Origin: Kalaharituber pfeilii
Taxonomy: Eukaryota; Ascomycota; Pezizomycetes; Pezizales; Pezizaceae
Direction of reading: 5' to 3'
DNA: 64,000 nucleotides
NCBI GenBank assembly: GCA_015179045.1
Contig: WHUZ01000048.1
Coordinates: 124,001-188,000, forward strand
The position numbers and the translations under genes are program-made. This document shows positions 10,461-20,812 of this stretch, in pieces. Each line of letters starts with the position of its first letter. Position 1 is the first letter of the stretch. The notes beneath the pieces were generated by a model. That model did not search any database. It was not told the origin of the DNA and saw only the letters and a program-made list of their open reading frames with translations.

Positions 10461-10483
10461 CAGGTTCTCCTCTACCAAGTTTT

Positions 10484-10527
10484 TTTTTTAATATCATTAA
10501 TCGCGTGCAGCCCTTGGGGCTATGGCG
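10484..10527 (-). mobile_element. Tail B element
   Basis: The minus strand reads atcgccatagccccaagggc, then tgcacgcgattaatgatatt and poly(A). The hairpin-forming bases are kept with a changed loop (caa). The TSD is not convincing. Confidence 0.65.
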
Positions 10528-10537
10528 ATTCCTCCAC

Positions 10538-11205
10538 GATCTATAGCCCAATTTCAGAAGTTGTACCTGCAATTTATAGAGCCGTGTCTATAGTATTGCA
10601 TATCCCATGCAGCAATCATGAGAATAGTGGCAGCCAATAATATGGGCCAACAAATCAGGAGCAAGATCTAGCATTTTTTACCTAAATTCTCTCTGCATAA
10701 TAGTGTAGTTCTATACAAGGAGAATATTTTTGGGGCTAATGAATTTCGCTTTGATAATACATATTGAGTCCATCTTATTTCATATTTTTTTGCATTGTGT
10801 TGTGGGTTCTGTGTGGAGCTACAGTCACTGGTCAAAAGTCTCGGTGATGCCACGTTTCTTGGCACCTCAAAATGCTTGCTTGCGCAACTTCAAATGCTCA
10901 TATCTCCATGATCCACAGCTCAATTACAGAAGTTGTACCTGCAATTGATAGCACCGTGTCTATAGTCTTGCATATCACATGCAGCAATCATGAGAATAGT
11001 AGTAGTCAATTATATAGACCAATAAATCAGGAGCAAATTCTAGCAATTTTTGCCTAAATTCTCTCTGTATAATAGTGTAGTTCCATACAAGGAGAATATT
11101 TTTGGGGCTAGTAAATTTTGCCATGAAAATACATATTGAGTCCATCTTATTTCATATTCTTGATATTTTTTATATTGTGTTGCAGGTTCTGTGTGGAGCT
11201 ATTTA
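10538..11205. repeat. Imperfect tandem duplication of about 290 bp, spaced about 370 bp
   Basis: 10538-10825 and 10905-11205 share long stretches, for example agaagttgtacctgcaatt, gcagcaatcatgagaatag and tacatattgagtccatctt, in the same orientation. Neither copy has a coding frame. The spacer is 80 bp. The nature is unknown; it may be a non-coding transposon body. Confidence 0.8.
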
Positions 11206-11640
11206 TTTCCAGACACCAATATTTGACCCTAAAATGACAATTTTGTATAGGAATTTGGTAATCTTAGTGTTCTTTGAAGTTTGCGATTTTATCTCGGCAG
11301 CCACATGACCCCAACATCTGTTCTACAACCGGAACTATGAAGTTTCAGGTAGTATCTATCATAGAAAAAATCCTGTTGGTCTATCTAGTTGTGGTGCGAA
11401 AGATACATCACATTTTAAAAATTCACAGTTTTTGTATGGAATACCTAGTATTCAATAACCTTTTGTAGATATTACACTGCAATTAGTGTGCTATAAGTAT
11501 GTCCTATGCTATAGCATAAACTATACTGCTTACACTATCACCAGTTCAAGTTGTAGGTTAATTGGGTCACTTCTCGTGGAGATATCTCAATTTTTTTTCA
11601 AATGGACATTGTCGCCGCTTGGTGCTCAGATCCCTTTCAC
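11206..11640. other. AT-rich gene-free stretch
   Basis: No coding frame longer than about 70 codons and no domain-like sequence. It may continue the non-coding repeat to its left. Confidence 0.4.
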
Positions 11641-11670
11641 CAAGTGACTGTATGTACCTAACATTGCCAT

Positions 11671-11724
11671 AGCCCTCAGGGCGGCACGGGATTAATGATA
11701 TTAAAAAGAAAAAAAAAAAAAAAA
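11671..11724 (+). mobile_element. Tail B element
   Basis: Reads tgccatagccctcagggcgg, cacgggattaatgatatt and poly(A). The apical stem is intact; the basal stem is partly broken. No TSD was resolved. Confidence 0.65.
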
Positions 11725-11779
11725 TCCGGGTGGGCAGGGCGAGGTAGAGGCGGAGAAATTTTTTCTAGTAACCTCTTTT

Positions 11780-11840
11780 CCTAGTTCTCCTTTGTACTTA
11801 ACCTCGCCATAGCCCACAGGGCGGCATGCGAGTAGTGATC

Positions 11841-11875
<35 letters not shown>

Positions 11876-11876
11876 G
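11780..11876 (+). mobile_element. Tail B element, slightly longer 5' part
   Basis: Reads cctttgtacttaacctcgcc, then atagcccacagggcggcatg, cgagtagtgatc and a T/A tail. The stretch before the hairpin (tgtacttaa) also precedes the copies at 18335 and 26193, so it belongs to the element. Confidence 0.65.
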
Positions 11877-12202
11877 GAAACATGAAATCTTGTCATAGGT
11901 AGCCCCCAGGATCCTATACGAGAGGGAAAAAAGGAAATAATAAGAAAAAGGAAATACTTCCAGTCCATTACAAACTCAATACAGGCCATCGTCTCCGTAA
12001 CGCCATTAAGCTCATAGTGATATTTGAAAACAATATTGCCTCTAAGAATGTTGGCACCATGAGCCCATAGCTTATGCCTGCATATATGGTTACGTCTTTT
12101 TGTTTGCCAATGGAAAAAAACGGTGTGCAGATGATGAAGAGATTCAAAGTCAATAATGCTGTGTATAAACTCCATTGTTTTCACCTGCGAATACAAAAGG
12201 TA

Positions 12203-12251
12203 TTATTCGCGAGTGGACCGGGGCCGTTCACACCGGTCCACTCGCGAATAA
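12203..12251. repeat. Perfect 19-bp inverted repeat with 11-nt loop
   Basis: Arms ttattcgcgagtggaccgg (12203-12221) and its exact complement (12233-12251) flank an 11-nt loop. The flanks are noncoding. A TA can be placed at both outer ends (TATTCG...CGAATA), as in TA-inserting transposons, so it may be a collapsed mini-element. A cruciform or hairpin is also possible. Confidence 0.9.
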
Positions 12252-12981
12252 GCAATAATGAACATGCCTCATATTCTTAGGGTTATAGACAGACTGAATA
12301 TCAAAATTTGCTTCTAACAGTGAAAATGTACCTATGGATATTATCTCACCACTTGTTCCATATGTATCCAATTATCATGAAACATACCAGATCTCTCGAA
12401 TACATGCTATAGAAAGTATATGCACTTGCTGAAGGTCTTAAGTAGCCATCTTGCGATTTTACACCTGCATAAGGTTGAGAAACCTAATTGAGCAACTACC
12501 ACCATACAGTATCATTCAAAATTATCAATTGGCTAACTGAAATGCGAGAAGTTACTTTCCTATACCTCTCCAAGCAGTTTGGTTATCTTCTATGAAGATT
12601 TGGTCTTACAGGAGGCGGTTGTTTTAATTCCGGAAGTGCGCCCGATCCCAGTAATGCGCCGGATCCCGGGCAGTGACGTTGAGGGGCAGTTCCCATGACT
12701 CCTTCAGTTTTTTTTTTTTTTGAAGTTTCCAAGAATCGTTGCCCCCGTTTACCATGAGGTGTAATTCCTTCGGTCGCTCTACGTACACTACTAGTCTGGG
12801 ATTTCTCACCACGTCAAACAGCGGCAAGCCTTATCATTATTCGTATGCCGCCCTCCGGGGTATGACGAGACAGCTGCAAGGAGGAAAAAGGTAAGATTAA
12901 AGTTAAAATAATATAAAAATAAAATGCAAAAGTAAGAACCCATCTGTATTTGGTCATGCTCAGTAGTGAACTACATCGCCA

Positions 12982-13045
12982 TAGCCCTTCAGGGCGGCAC
13001 GCGATTTCTGATATAAACAAAAAAAAAAAAAAAAAAAAAAAAAAA
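12982..13045 (+). mobile_element. Tail B element
   Basis: Reads atcgccatagcccttcaggg, then cggcacgcgatttctgata and about 30 A. Both stems are intact (atcgc/gcgat). Degenerate flanking repeats gtgaactacat and gtcaactatat may be an aged TSD. Confidence 0.7.
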
Positions 13046-13119
13046 CAGAAGTCAACTATATGCCACGAAGACTTGTGAATGGATGAGAGGGCGTAAAAAC
13101 AGGTAATGCTACTAGCGGG

Positions 13120-13185
13120 CTTTTTTTTGGGAGTTGTCACGTAAGCCCGCATACAGGCTACCAGCGTATGGCAGGGATCCTAGAG
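13120..13185 (-). mobile_element. Diverged tail A variant
   Basis: The minus strand reads ccctgccatacgctggtag, then cctgtatgcgggcttacgtg and an A-rich end. The ccctgc/gcggg base pairing is mostly kept although the loop differs strongly from the main tail A. Confidence 0.55.
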
Positions 13186-13488
13186 GTTTTTGAGAGAAGC
13201 ATGAGGATCTAAAGTCCCGAAGTTGAAGTTGAGAGTCTCCTATATGCAGCCGAGAGCTCAGCTGATACTGTGCCATTCAGGCGCTGTAGATCGAGAGTTG
13301 GTGATCTGCCATCCAAGATCGTCAACAGCATCCAGATTGGTATGGAATCATGGACTCAAGCAGTAAGTATCACATCACGAATCCCCCAAGCAGGCGCGGC
13401 TGGGTAATTAACACAGCGGAGCTTTTTTTTTCAATACTGATGACTGTCTTCTTCACTAGCAGAGCCTTCCTTCAACTTTGTCCTCATA

Positions 13489-14008
13489 CCCATATCAGCT
13501 GTAAACCCACATCAGCTGTGGACCCATATCAGCTGTGGACCCACATCAGCTGCCCTGCCTTGGCGAACAGCTGCACGCGGGGTCATGTGATATATATAAA
13601 AAAAAAAAAAAGACCCACATCAGCTGTGGACCCACATCAGCTGCCCTGCCTTGGCGAACAGCTGCACGCGGGGTCATGTGATATATATAAAAAAAAAAAA
13701 AAAGACCCACATCAGCTGTGGACCCACATCAGCTGCCCTGCCTTGGCGAACAGCTGCACGCGGGGTCATGTGATATATAAAAAAAAAAAAAAAGACCCAC
13801 ATCAGCTGTGGACCCACATCAGCTGCCCTGCCTTGGCGAACAGCTGCACGCGGGGTCATGTGATATATAAAAAAAAAAAAAAAAAAAGACCCACATCAGC
13901 TGTGGACCCACATCAGCTGCCCTGCCTTGGCGAACAGCTGCACGCGGGGTCATGTGATATAAAAAAAAAAAAAAAAAGACCCACATCAGCTGTGGACCCA
14001 CATCAGCT
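13489..14008 (+). repeat. Five-unit tandem array of a tail A retroposon plus its 17-bp minisatellite target
   Basis: A 17-bp minisatellite (cccacatcagctgtgga-like, from 13489) contains a tail A element at 13552-13611. The element is flanked by gacccacatcagct on both sides. The compound unit (minisatellite + ccctgcc..gcgggg tail + poly(A)) is repeated five times, with tail starts at 13553, 13644, 13736, 13826 and 13920, so the period is 90-94 bp. A-tract lengths differ between units while the bodies are identical. Confidence 0.93.
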
Positions 14009-15754
14009 GTGAAACTGTGACATGTCCTACGCCTTTGGTAGCATAACGCGGCAGGTTGCCACATACGAAAACAGAAGACTGTTCTGCAAATATCCTGTGT
14101 CCCACCTTTGACAAATGCAATAGGTATCTCCCCTGCTGCAAAGCTCGACAGCTTTCATTATCAATTCACCTTGAGCATGCCAAAACACCCAGTAGAATAC
14201 AGCTCACTAGCGCAATATGCACCTATTCCAGCCTTTCCACCGGTAAAAGAGGGTTAATCTTCGTTCATAATGGAGATCGATGGTAGATGGCCACACTAAT
14301 TTTGTGATTCCTACAGTATGTCTTCGTGCTGAGAAAGCCACTTAAGCCGAGCATACCCAACTCCTTATGCCTCTGAATTGTCAGTGCTCCGTATACTCTC
14401 ATTAGCGGGCTGACACTACCGATTGTCATTTGTTTTCTCGGACTTCACGACGGTGCGATGACTGCTTTGAATTTATTGCTTTGATTGCATCAGTACAAAG
14501 AAAAAGGCCCCATACGTTCTATGTAAAGTCTGGGTGGTATTTCCATATAGATTAGAGGAGTTCTGCTCTAGTCTCCATATACAATTTTCGCTTCGCATAT
14601 ACTAGTGTACTGTACGCATTGAGTCACATGCGTCGTATTCGACACCTGCTGTGATCTTAATTAATGTTCCAAGCGTCTGTTGGCCTACTGGGCCATGCAC
14701 CGTGGTGGTCCTTGCAATGTTGCCATACGCAAAATTGACTGGGCACGAGACTAGCATATTGTTACTGTAGGTGCGGTAATTATAAGCAGGGGAGCTGGGA
14801 TGCTTGGCAGAGCCGCGCGCAGTGGTCAGGTGCGGCGACCGCATGAGGAAGTGAGGGAAGACAGAGGCTGTATAGATAGGAACGTCTGAGTACGAGAACA
14901 CATGTATGTAGATTGAGGCGGGGACCACAACAGATCATTTTTCAAACGGAGTGCAAAAAGAAGTCTGCAACGAAATAACTCTCTGCGTATGAATGAGGCT
15001 CAATTCTCAGCCGCAGCCTAAGCAACATCCAACGATCAGGGCAAGGGTGCCTGGTTTGAGCGAGATTACTGCATCGGAAATCACAACAACAACGTCTGGA
15101 TACGAGGTTAACACCTGCAGTCCAACCACACCACACGCAACATGTGGACGCCATATCATAACCAAAAAATATGAGCCAGTCTTTTCATAGGACAACATGG
15201 AGCGAGCAACGTGGGTACAAATATTATTCTACATTGCATAAGGACATCTATCAGCTCTATTGGCGGCCTCAACATCGATTGGAACAGGCAATCACATTGT
15301 CATACGCCAAAGTTCAAGGATGTCTAGATACACTTGATTCCCTGTACACGAAACGCCCAATGGGACTTGCATAATAATCTAGGATATGGACTGGCCGGTG
15401 TGACGATTAGTAATTGAGTTGTTTCTACATGTAAACTGCCAAATTCGATGTTCCAGCGCTGAAACTGCGGCTCACTGTCGTAGGGAGTTGAAGTAATTAT
15501 ATATATCGAAGGAGAATGGAAGGCTGCAGATGGTACGATTCAGTTCACGAAGGCCACCGGGAAAACTTAGACGAAGCAATAGTTCACGTCAAAGTCATGT
15601 CTGCGAAAGGCGAAAAAACCCACAACGACATTGGAGCCGAGTCGATTAACCCCACAGGCACAAATGACCGTCACGCCGATAGCACTACAAAAGGTTTGTT
15701 ACCAAGGCAATTTTCACGTTTATAAGCTAATGCCAATACTAATCGAATGTATGG
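14009..15754. other. Gene-free stretch upstream of the membrane-protein gene
   Basis: Frames up to about 108 codons occur on both strands (for example 14602-14928 minus), but none has a recognisable domain or paired splice sites. The promoter of the 15755 gene should lie at the right end; no specific element was identified. Confidence 0.4.
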
Positions 15755-17809
15755 ATGGTTTCATCAGCGCAATCTACGACAAAAGCGGTTTCCGAAGTCA
15801 CAGAGTCACCCAGGAATAAGGAGCCTGGGGGAAAGAAACCGCCCTACGTAGTTGTCACCATACGGCTTCTAATCACCGTAGCGCTTGTCTTGAGCATCTT
15901 CGGTGTCTTAAAGGGATACGAAACAAAAGATGCCCTGACGCGAGGTGAAAAATACACTTTCAACACACTCATGATTTTGTTCACTACGGCGTTGGGCCTG
16001 AACATGACGGTTAGTTTGTCTGCCTCAGGATAGCAGGCAAGTATTGTAACTGATCAAAATACTTAGATTACGTATACCAAAACTGTTCAACTCATACGAG
16101 AGGGACTTTTATATAAACCCTCGCCTGATGGTCAAGAGAAATGGCCTTTTCGACAGGTATATTGTGACCTTTCTACAACGCTCACAAATGTAATAATTGC
16201 TTAGAGAGCTAACACATTGAACGCTTAGCGACCGAAATTTGAGAAAATTGGCACACTGAGACACACGCTTGGGTTCCTCAAGAGGGAGCTATTTGAGAAC
16301 GATGATGCCACTGGTCGAGCTAGTGGTGTGACAGTTGCGAGTTCCTTCATCCTCCTCTATCTTCTCTTCAATATAGTAAGCTATTCTCTAGAACACTGTT
16401 AGGTACTTATTGCATCTGGAGTTCTCCATTTTAGGGCTGACAAGGAGAAAATCTTTGATTCACAGGGTGTTGCGATTGCAATTGCACTTCTAGGTTTAAC
16501 TTATAGGTGGGTTTGCATCAACATGCTTCATATCTACTTGGGATGAGGAAGCTCAATATCGCCCTTGCATATTTTAGTCTTGAAGATGGTGGTATTGGAA
16601 GGCACCAGGGTATCGTTGGAGTTGTGGACACCAAACATTTCTATCGAAATCGGATTGAGCGCGAACAAGCGGGTGAGGCCGTTCTGGAGCGAAACATTGC
16701 CAACTCTTTTGCCGATGCCTCTTTGTTCGAGACCGACAAACCCTCCCAGTCAGATTCCAGTATTAGCAATAGTTTTGATATTGAGGATTTCGAAGATGGC
16801 TGGAGGTATAATGTGCGTTGCTCTTTCGTTTGTTTTCCAAGTTAATGCTTAGAATGTATATTGATTAGTTATAATTGCCCTTGCTCCCTGAACACAGTTT
16901 CATGAGAGCAACTTGCAGGACTCAAGTCTTTCAGTGCTGAGTAACCGCTTTGTTAAAACCAGTGCAAATTGCACGACCAGGAGGATTCAAAGCTATAATG
17001 ACACCACATCTACACTTTCTTATTACGGCGAAAGTGACGAGGTCCAGGAATTTAACGTTGTGGTCGCGCGAACTTCCACGACCTACCTTTCTCCTTTGGA
17101 CAGGGATGGCACTAGTCTCGTCCCGTGTGGGAATCCACGCTGTGGTTGGTTAGTAGTAGCAGAATTCAAGGAACTGGAGGATTATGAATCTGCGCGGCTA
17201 TATGAGTGCTGGTCCACAGTGGGGCAGATGTCTCCTGCGACTTTGCCTGAGCACAACATACCTGACAACATTGCTATCATTGCGGCAACGTCATTGGCGC
17301 ATAGCGGATTAGGCACCCAAGGTCCCTGGGTCCTTTCATTCTACGGACAGGGGTATGCGCGATACTCTATATATATGTCATGCCTGACGCATGTGCTAAT
17401 GCTTGTCCTACGTATAGTTTTGGGTGGGGCGAGCGTGCGGAAGGTAATGCAGAGAAAATGGCAAAGATGATCTCAAAAGCAAGCGCAGGTGTTTTTGCTA
17501 TGATGGATCAAGCCAATCCACGTCTCGGGGTCCCGGGCATGGAGCCATGGCGAGGAGTACTCCTCAAAGTTCGGTGGCCACGAGTCATAGGTACGTACGG
17601 AACTCTCTTGACCTATATTTTATTCATCGACATCTTCAAATCACGGACGGCATCTGACTAGACATATAGCATTACTTGTTCTTCTCGGCGTTTTGCAGAT
17701 GGTTATAGCATTACCCTCAATATATGTCCATAAGAAATACTACCCAAAGTGCACCAGCGAGGGTACAAACGAAAATAACAAGCCTAACTTCCCATCCGCC
17801 GGTGTCTGA
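15755..17809 (+). CDS. Multi-pass membrane protein, 8 exons (unknown function)
   Basis: Exons by eye: 15755-16009, 16067-16156, 16229-16375, 16466-16506, 16578-16812, 16898-17352, 17418-17590 and 17670-17809, giving 511 residues in one open frame. Hydrophobic segments are VVVTIRLLITVALVLSIFGV, NTLMILFTTALGLNMT, SSFILLYLLFNI/GVAIAIALLGL, and near the C-terminus ALLVLLGVLQMVIALPSIYV. Between the third and last is a long hydrophilic domain with N-glycosylation sequons (NCT, NDT) and the conserved-looking EGNAEKMAKMISKASAGVFA. Fungal proteins with this layout are common and uncharacterised. The start ATG gives a short acidic N-tail. A decayed copy lies at 9874-10460. I do not assign a function. 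Confidence 0.82.
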
Positions 17810-18204
17810 TTGCAACATTCTCCATGTCTTCCTCAGGTAACGATTTTCTGTTTCTTTGCATTTTTGATGAACCTTCACGCGGTTCAGATGATTCCAGCAC
17901 TGGCCGTGGCCTAACATAAAGGTCTTCATTTTTTGCTTCTAGTTGTTTTATATCCCTTTGTTCCAAGTTGTGTTATTCGTCTATTTTATCTCCTTTTTAA
18001 CGCTTATTCCTTACCTATTCTTTTGGTTAGTCGTATGGTTACTCCCTACATGATATAAACTAGCCTCAACGAAAGTAACAGCTATATCTATTACATCGCA
18101 CTTTGGACGCATTAGAATTGGTAGATAAGCTTTCTGAAAGACAGGAGCGCAGCGAACAATGGTGCTTGTGAAATATCACCCATATTACGGCAGAGCGCAG
18201 TGTT

Positions 18205-18368
18205 AAACTCTCCATTACATTGGAGGATCCGGGGATCACACTGCTACTTTTTCACCCGCATCATTAATTAATGAGCGCCGCGGGCCCCACATATAACTAT
18301 CTTTTTTCCTTTCTTTATTCCCTATGTACCTAAATCGCCATAGCCCTTAGGGCGGCATGCGATAAATG

Positions 18369-18400
<32 letters not shown>
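18205..18400 (+). mobile_element. Tail B retroposon, 196 bp
   Basis: A perfect 13-bp TSD agagcgcagtgtt flanks it (18192-18204 and 18401-18413). The body of about 125 bp has no coding frame. It ends with atcgccatagcccttagggc, ggcatgcgataaatgatatt and about 28 A. It could be a 5'-truncated LINE 3' UTR or a short SINE-like unit. Confidence 0.88.
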
Positions 18401-18405
<5 letters not shown>

Positions 18406-18526
18406 GCAGTGTTGGATGCATGCTTGGGAATCGCGAATTGGGATTTTGACTCAGTACTTGCAATTTGGATTGAAGGAATAAGTATCGTTATAGGAATATA
18501 TAACTCATGATCAAGGCCTGTATGCG

Positions 18527-18596
18527 CCCTGCCATGGCGAGCAGCTGCGCGCGGGGTCACGTGACACAAAAAAAAAAAAAAAGAAAAAAAAAAAAA
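18527..18596 (+). mobile_element. Tail-only retroposon, tail A type, 70 bp
   Basis: Starts CCCTGCCATGGCGAGCAGCT, then gcgcgcggggtcacgtga and a long A-rich tail. The 14-bp TSD aaggcctgtatgcg is perfect (18513-18526 and 18597-18610). Confidence 0.9.
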
Positions 18597-18600
18597 AAGG

Positions 18601-18620
18601 CCTGTATGCGGGGTTACGTG

Positions 18621-18652
<32 letters not shown>
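18601..18652 (+). mobile_element. Older tail A variant hit by the preceding insertion
   Basis: After the TSD the sequence continues gggttacgtgaattt and about 27 A. Joining it to the left flank gives cctgtatgcggggttacgtg + poly(A), the same variant as at 9560 and 13150. The younger element at 18527 thus inserted into an older tail A copy. Confidence 0.65.
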
Positions 18653-18656
<4 letters not shown>

Positions 18657-19263
18657 TGTAATTGGCGGTCGATTATGCTGCGTAATGCGTACCTAGTGAA
18701 CTCGTTGGTCAGTGAACAGATTTCGCATCCGATCTACTAATGGATGGAGGCAGGCGCAAGCGGGCGCTAACTACACTCAAAATCTCTGGTACCGACAGCG
18801 AAAACGTGATCAAATGGATACACATACTTACACTACGGTACAAGAAATGGGGGTAACTTCTTAACCCCTGACTTAAGCTCAGGCTGAGCGTCCATATTTA
18901 GTGGCAGTATGTAATATCAATGCAGTGCTAATTAGCTTGATGATACTCTCAGAATGTGCAGACTTCCTCCCTGCAAGTAAGCAGGTAAGCACTGGCGGAT
19001 AGTACTTACTGTAACCACTGAATGTGAGTTCTTTGTCTCTCTAGTGAGGCGAGCTATGCTTAATTGGTAGCCATATAATGCAAATAAGCTATCCCATAGA
19101 ATGCAATTTTTTTTTTTTTTTTTTTCTCTTTGGAGTCACGTAACATGGCAGGGACCCATATACCCGGGTCAGGTTAAAGCAGCTACCTATCTACACTACG
19201 TACACGATTGGTACACAACGTATGATACCCTCTGACCTTCGGTTATCCCAGTTCGAGGCCGGC

Positions 19264-19265
<2 letters not shown>

Positions 19266-19297
<32 letters not shown>

Positions 19298-20072
19298 CAG
19301 TACTCGCTTGCCGCCCTATGGGCTATGGCGAGGGTTTATTTGCAATCAAAGTAAGAAAAAACAGTAACAACTACATCACTTAAGTACATGTTGTACCCGC
19401 GGAACTCATTCATGGTGCGGGTGGCAGGCCCAGTATGATATGTCTTACTTCCGTCCCCTGTCCGATTCATACCGGTCTGATCTTAACCATCGTCCTCCGA
19501 GCCTCACCCCTCCCTACCTCGGTGGCCTTCTCCAAGTAGACTACCACTGAGCTGGTTTTCTTCCCTTCGTCAACCAGCGTGGTCTTCTTCCTCAGCCAAC
19601 GAATTCCGGAGATTTTCCCAAGTCCTTTGTTCGCTGCCTCTAACCATTGTCTGACCTTCCCTAAGTCTTTTCGTAGGGCGATCCCGTGTACCACGATGCC
19701 GGCTCTTGGTTTGGTGGTGGCGTCGGGAGTGGTTGGTGGGGAGGCGGGCGTGCGCCTGGGGCGGGGAGGGGAGTTTTTTGGTGGGGTGGCTTCCGCTCGG
19801 TGGCGCCTGAAGGCTGCTTCTTGGCTAGGCAACTTTCCTCTGCGCTTCTTGGCGGAAGGCTCCTCTGCGTGGGGTGGTTCTCCCAAGGGTGTGGTGTCGA
19901 CCAGAGGTGACGACGCGATCTTTCAGGCTTCCTCCTCGTTGAGTTGCCGCTTGATCTCGTAGGGTTGGTTGGGAGATGGGTTTTTCCTAGTCTCGTAACC
20001 AGGGTTTTTTCCCTTTCTCTTCTTGGTCCGAGCAGGGGCGGGGGAGGTGTGCTCTCGGGTGGGGGTGCCAAA
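19266..20072 (-). mobile_element. Half-LINE with tail B, 807 bp, nested
   Basis: An 8-bp TSD gccggcga (19258-19265 and 20073-20080) bounds it. On the minus strand it has a Pro-rich ORF1 part, then GIVVHGIALRKDLGKVRQWL...KTSSVVVYLEKATEVG, a stop near 19467, a UTR and ctcgccatagcccatagggc/gcgag plus poly(A). It is homologous to ORF1 of the tail A half-LINEs but clearly diverged. It is 5' truncated relative to them. Confidence 0.82.
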
Positions 20073-20079
20073 GCCGGCG

Positions 20080-20812
20080 AACCATTCCTCGACTGGGCTG
20101 CCCTCTCCTCCCTCCTGCGTCCCCCTCCACCCTTTCTGCTCCAAGTCCTCCCAGCACTGCCAGGTGACCATCTCACCATTCTCCTTCTTTCTCTTGGGTC
20201 GCTCCATCTCGCCACACTCGAACACCACATGTTCTGCGCTCCACGCTGCTCCACAAGAGCACCGCACCTTCTCTCCACTGATTTTCCTGCTCCACATGGC
20301 TCCACCTTTCCCAGTCCGCAGCCAGGTGTGGTTGGTGAGGGCCCTTCTGCACCACTTCACGAACTTGCCCATCCCGAACCCAGCTCGCTCCCTCCCCTCC
20401 TTTCTCTTTCGAACTAACTCCTGGCGCAGTCCGCCCTCAGTGGCCTGCCCATCGTACCCCATATATCTGGAGCCCTCTCATCTGCTATCTCATTGCCCTC
20501 AATCCCCACATAGGCCTTTTTTCTTTTTTTTTTTAATTTCATTACTCGCATGCCGCCCTACGGGCTATGGCGAGGGTTTATTTAACGGAAAAAAATTAAC
20601 TAAACTTAAATACATAGGACCCGCCCACATAGGCCTTAACCCACGCGAGCCTCACAGCTCCGGGGATCCCTCAAGTTCCGCGCCTTTCTGCCACGAGCTC
20701 TACCACACGTACCAGATCTGCAGTCCTCGCTTTTCCAGTTTTCCCTGCTATCTTGACTGCGCTGATTGCTGCAGCAGTAACACTTTTGTCCTGGCATCAA
20801 CCGCCTCGAGGG
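20080..20812 (-). pseudogene. LINE ORF2 C-terminus (RNase H, zinc knuckle), decayed
   Basis: The minus-strand frame has AWVKAYVGIEGNEIADERA (RNase H), a frameshift, then ALTNHTWLRTGKGG and a knuckle CSCGAAWSAEHVVFECGE. The frame ends VEEWFAG + LELG stop when the nested half-LINE is removed. It is interrupted at 20519-20623 by a tail B insertion (TSD cccacataggcctt). Confidence 0.78.
20519..20623 (-). mobile_element. Tail B retroposon, 105 bp, nested
   Basis: A perfect 14-bp TSD cccacataggcctt (20505-20518 and 20624-20637). On the minus strand it has about 45 bp of UTR-like sequence, then ctcgccatagcccgtagggc, ggcatgcgagtaatg and poly(A). Confidence 0.9.

Larger units (their letters stand above)
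19109..20812 (-). mobile_element. 5'-truncated RNase H LINE with tail A variant (two nested insertions)
   Basis: A 13-14 bp TSD catagaatgcaat flanks the whole unit (19095-19107 and 20813-20825). On the minus strand it holds RNase H and zinc-knuckle remnants of ORF2, a UTR of about 150 bp, ccctgccatgttacgtga (a deleted tail A) and poly(A). Tail B half-LINE 19266-20072 and tail B fragment 20519-20623 are inserted in it. It shows that tail A is also the 3' end of an RNase H LINE. Confidence 0.83.

Noticed and set aside
13489..14008. Regularly spaced repeats resembling a CRISPR array
   Set aside because: Spacers are not unique, units include poly(A), and the organism is a fungus. It is a tandemly amplified retroposon.
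13350..14012. 220-codon open frame across the five-unit array
   Set aside because: It is the chance translation of tandem retroposon units with poly(A) as poly-Lys. The frame depends on A-tract lengths and there is no start context or domain.
19467..20462. A chimeric gene joining RNase H to a gag-like domain
   Set aside because: TSDs show two separate elements, one nested in the other.
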